Shown piece by piece: positions 14,514 through 16,624 of a DNA stretch of 16,624 nt. Source of the stretch: Verrucomicrobiaceae bacterium UBA2429 (GTDB lineage Bacteria; Verrucomicrobiota; Verrucomicrobiia; Verrucomicrobiales; Verrucomicrobiaceae); NCBI GenBank assembly GCA_002343505.1, contig DDQZ01000094.1, positions 130,200 to 146,823 of the forward strand. The letters run 5' to 3'. The notes beneath the pieces were generated by a model. The model saw only the letters and a list, made by a program, of their open reading frames with translations, searched no databases and was not told the DNA's origin. Each line of letters starts with the position of its first letter. The stretch's first letter is position 1. The position numbers were made by a program, and so were the translations under genes.

Positions 14514-15914
14514 TTATGCCAGCAGGGGTGTCAGGACGTGCCCGTGGACGTCGGTGAGGCGGCGCTTTGCGCCGTTGTGGTAGTAGGTCAGCTTTTCGTG
14601 ATCGAGGCCGAGCAGGTGCAGCACGGTGGCGTAGAAGTCATAGACGGTGGCGACATCCACGGCGGCGCGGCGGCCAAATTCGTCGGTTTCGCCGTGGCTG
14701 ATGCCGCCTTTGATTCCGGCGCCCATCATCCAGGTGGTGAAGGCGTCGGGGTTGTGGTCGCGGCCGCTGGTGCCCTGCTGGTGCGTGGGCATGCGGCCAA
14801 ACTCGGTACACCAGACGACGAGCACGTCATTCAACATGCCGCGCTGCTTGAGGTCGGTGAGCAGGGCGGCGGTGGGCTGGTCGAAGATGGGGCAATGGCG
14901 CTCGTAGTCGGCCTTCAGCGTCTTGTGCGCGTCCCAGTTGAGCAGGCCGTCCACGGCGCTGGCGCGGGAGGCGCAATAAAGGCTGACGTAGCGCACGCCC
15001 TGCTCCAGGAAGCGGCGGGCGAGCAGGCAGTTCTTCGCGTAGGCGGCCTTGAGTTTGTTGGGGTCGCCGGTGCCGTAAAGATCGTGGACGTGTTGAGGTT
15101 CGCCGGAGAGATCGCTGACTTCGGGGGCGGTGAGCTGCATTTTCGCGGCCATCTCGTAGGCGGCCATGCGGGCCTGGAGTTCGCTGTTGCCGGGATGCGC
15201 GGCGGCGTGCTGGCTGTTGATGAACTGCAAGAAATCACGCGTGGCCTTTTCCTCATCGCTGCTGATCGCGGCGGGGCGCGCAAGGTTTCGCAAAGGCTGC
15301 TGTGCCGCCATGGCGACAGCCTGATACTGGGCGGGGAGGAAGCCGTTGGACCAGTTGGCTTTGCCGTTGGGCGGCTCGCCACGGAGATCCTGAATGGCGA
15401 TGTAGGTGGGCAGGTTTTCATTCAGTGACCCCAGCGCGTAGCTGACCCAGGAGCCGGCGGAAGGAAAGCCTTCGCGAGTGAAGCAGGAGTTCATGTTGAT
15501 GCAGCCGGGGCCGTGGGTGTTGGTGCGGCTGGACATTGAGTGGATGAAGGCGATGTCGTCCACATGCCGCGCCATGTGCGTCAGCATGGAGGAGATCCTT
15601 TTGCCGCTCTGGCCGGCGGCCCTGAAAGACCAGGGCGACTTCATGAGGTTGCCGTTTTTGCCCTGGAACGTGACTTCCGCCGCTCCAGGCAATGGAGTGC
15701 CGTCATATTTCTCCAGCATCGGTTTGTGATCCCACAGATCCACGTGGGAGGCGGCGCCAGGACAGAAGATTTGCAGCACTTGCTTCGCCCTGGGTGTGAA
15801 GTGGGGCTGGGTTTTGGACTCGGCGGAAAAAAGGCGGGAGAGGGCCACACCGGTGAGTCCGGTGGTCATCTGGCCGAGGAACTGGCGGCGGGAAAATTCC
15901 AGGGATGCGTTCAT
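14514..15914 (-). CDS. DUF1501 domain-containing protein, Tat-exported
   Basis: Protein of 466 residues with a twin-arginine signal (SRRQFLG, Arg9/Arg10, then a weakly hydrophobic stretch to about residue 31), so it should cross the membrane folded through the Tat system. The remainder is a DUF1501 domain, distantly related to the alkaline phosphatase/sulfatase fold: CPGAASHVDLWDHKPML (51-67), the HGPGC stretch, TEFGRMP and GRDHNPDAFTTWMMG near the C-terminal end, whose Asp/His residues may bind metal. No sulfatase-type CxPxR signature is present. DUF1501 genes usually pair with PSD1-type cytochrome genes in PVC genomes; here the partner lies two genes downstream. Function is unknown. The start is only 7 bases after the regulator stop. 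Confidence 0.93.
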   Translation of the reverse strand: MNASLEFSRRQFLGQMTTGLTGVALSRLFSAESKTQPHFTPRAKQVLQIFCPGAASHVDLWDHKPMLEKYDGTPLPGAAEVTFQGKNGNLMKSPWSFRAAGQSGKRISSMLTHMARHVDDIAFIHSMSSRTNTHGPGCINMNSCFTREGFPSAGSWVSYALGSLNENLPTYIAIQDLRGEPPNGKANWSNGFLPAQYQAVAMAAQQPLRNLARPAAISSDEEKATRDFLQFINSQHAAAHPGNSELQARMAAYEMAAKMQLTAPEVSDLSGEPQHVHDLYGTGDPNKLKAAYAKNCLLARRFLEQGVRYVSLYCASRASAVDGLLNWDAHKTLKADYERHCPIFDQPTAALLTDLKQRGMLNDVLVVWCTEFGRMPTHQQGTSGRDHNPDAFTTWMMGAGIKGGISHGETDEFGRRAAVDVATVYDFYATVLHLLGLDHEKLTYYHNGAKRRLTDVHGHVLTPLLA

Positions 15915-15921
15915 GGCGGTA

Positions 15922-16617
15922 TCAATGGGAGTGTTCGAGGCCTAGATCGGCAAAAGCCGAAAGCAGATGGCGCTGCATGGCGCGGGCTGCGGCTGCGGGG
16001 TCGCGTTTTTCAATGGCTTGGAGAATGCCTGAATGCTGCTTGATAGCCTGGGCTGGGGTGACTCGGCGGTAGCCGTGGGCGAGGCTGGCCTGCATGAGGT
16101 CCGAGAGCGAGTGCATGAGAAGCGCGGCGATGGGGTTGCCGGAGGCCTCGGCAAGCAGGCGGTGGAAGTCCATGTCAGCCTGGATTTGCTCCTCAAAGTC
16201 GAGCGTCTGCTCCAGGAGGTTCTGCGTCTGGCGCAGCGCGCGCTTTTGTGCTGCCGTGGCACGGGTGGCGGCGAGGCGCGCGTTTTCCGGCTCCAGAGCC
16301 TGGCGGATCTCGGTGAGGTGGGCGAGGCGGCGCTTTTCATCGGGCACGAGGAGGTTGAGCGCGCTGCTGAGCGGCTTGTGCAGCTTGTCCACGACCTTCA
16401 TGCCGCTGCCCTGGCGGATTTCGATGAGCCCTTGCAGTTCCAACCGCTTGGCGGCCTCGCGCACGACGCTGCGGCTGACGCCGAGCTGCGTGGAAAGCTC
16501 GCGCTCGGTGGGCAGCCAGCCATCGTCGTTTTGCAGGTCGTGGCGGGCGAGCGCGGCAAGCTTGCCGCAGACGGTTTCGACCAGGGAGGGCGGGCGGGCA
16601 ATGGCGTCGAGAGTCAT
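15922..16617 (-). CDS. FadR/GntR-family transcriptional regulator with FCD domain
   Basis: Cytoplasmic regulator of 231 residues. The N-terminal winged helix (about 10-78) has the GntR pattern WLPTERELSTQLGVSRSVVREAAKRLELQGLIEIRQGSG across 34-72. The C-terminal all-helical FCD ligand domain (about 97-225) carries the metal-binding set Asp148, His152 (DMDFHRLLAEASGN), His195 and His217. Regulators of this type sense small carboxylates or sugar acids and usually repress their own operon. As the first gene of the cluster, with a 7-base gap to DUF1501, it probably controls the whole set and itself; the operator is expected just past the right edge of the window. The start lies 7 bases from the window end and the frame stays open there, so a longer N-terminus is possible but unlikely. 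Confidence 0.94.
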   Translation of the reverse strand: MTLDAIARPPSLVETVCGKLAALARHDLQNDDGWLPTERELSTQLGVSRSVVREAAKRLELQGLIEIRQGSGMKVVDKLHKPLSSALNLLVPDEKRRLAHLTEIRQALEPENARLAATRATAAQKRALRQTQNLLEQTLDFEEQIQADMDFHRLLAEASGNPIAALLMHSLSDLMQASLAHGYRRVTPAQAIKQHSGILQAIEKRDPAAAARAMQRHLLSAFADLGLEHSH

Positions 16618-16624
16618 GGAAGGT

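Noticed and set aside
1..16624. tRNA, rRNA, CRISPR arrays, insertion sequences, attachment sites
   Set aside because: None seen by reading: no repeat-spacer pattern, no transposase-like frame, no long terminal inverted repeats, no cloverleaf in the short intergenic gaps.

Overview
The window reads as a piece of a GC-rich chromosome from the Planctomycetota-Verrucomicrobiota (PVC) group, more likely Verrucomicrobiota (this is inference). The evidence is the combination of a PSD1/planctomycete-type cytochrome c protein, a Tat-exported DUF1501 protein and several S1-type sulfatases. Start codons on both strands almost never have a recognisable Shine-Dalgarno sequence. No tRNA, rRNA, CRISPR array, insertion sequence or phage gene was seen.

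Region A (1-2344, + strand) is a tight operon whose start lies outside the window: an iron-sulfur (FeS-BCP type) photolyase/cryptochrome (C-terminal part), TspO/MBR protein, a short-chain dehydrogenase (SDR), a 47-residue DUF2256 zinc-ribbon-like protein, and a DUF3253 protein. Three of the four junctions are 4-base ATGA stop/start overlaps and the fourth is a 2-base gap. The last three genes each carry a possible lesion: the SDR has Ala at the usual catalytic Ser position, the DUF2256 protein has Arg where its first CxxC cysteine should be, and the DUF3253 gene has an apparent one-base deletion that shifts it out of frame. Either this end of a light/stress-related operon is decaying, or (for the frameshift) there is a sequence error.

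Region B (2320-16617, - strand) is nine genes in one direction with gaps of at most 71 bases, transcribed from right to left: a FadR/GntR-type regulator with an FCD domain, a DUF1501 Tat protein, two related secreted sulfatases (overlapping by 4 bases), a PSD1 cytochrome-c-like protein, a secreted SBBP beta-propeller protein, a sugar-porter MFS transporter, a third sulfatase and a PrsW-type membrane protease. The layout suggests a locus for desulfating and importing a sulfated carbohydrate under a metabolite-sensing regulator. The substrate cannot be told from sequence alone, and no glycoside hydrolase or sulfatase-maturing enzyme is present in the window.

The two regions converge. If the DUF3253 frame is restored, its stop codon lies inside the 3' end of the PrsW gene. 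Several very long open frames lie antisense to the GC-rich genes of region B; I treat them as compositional shadows.
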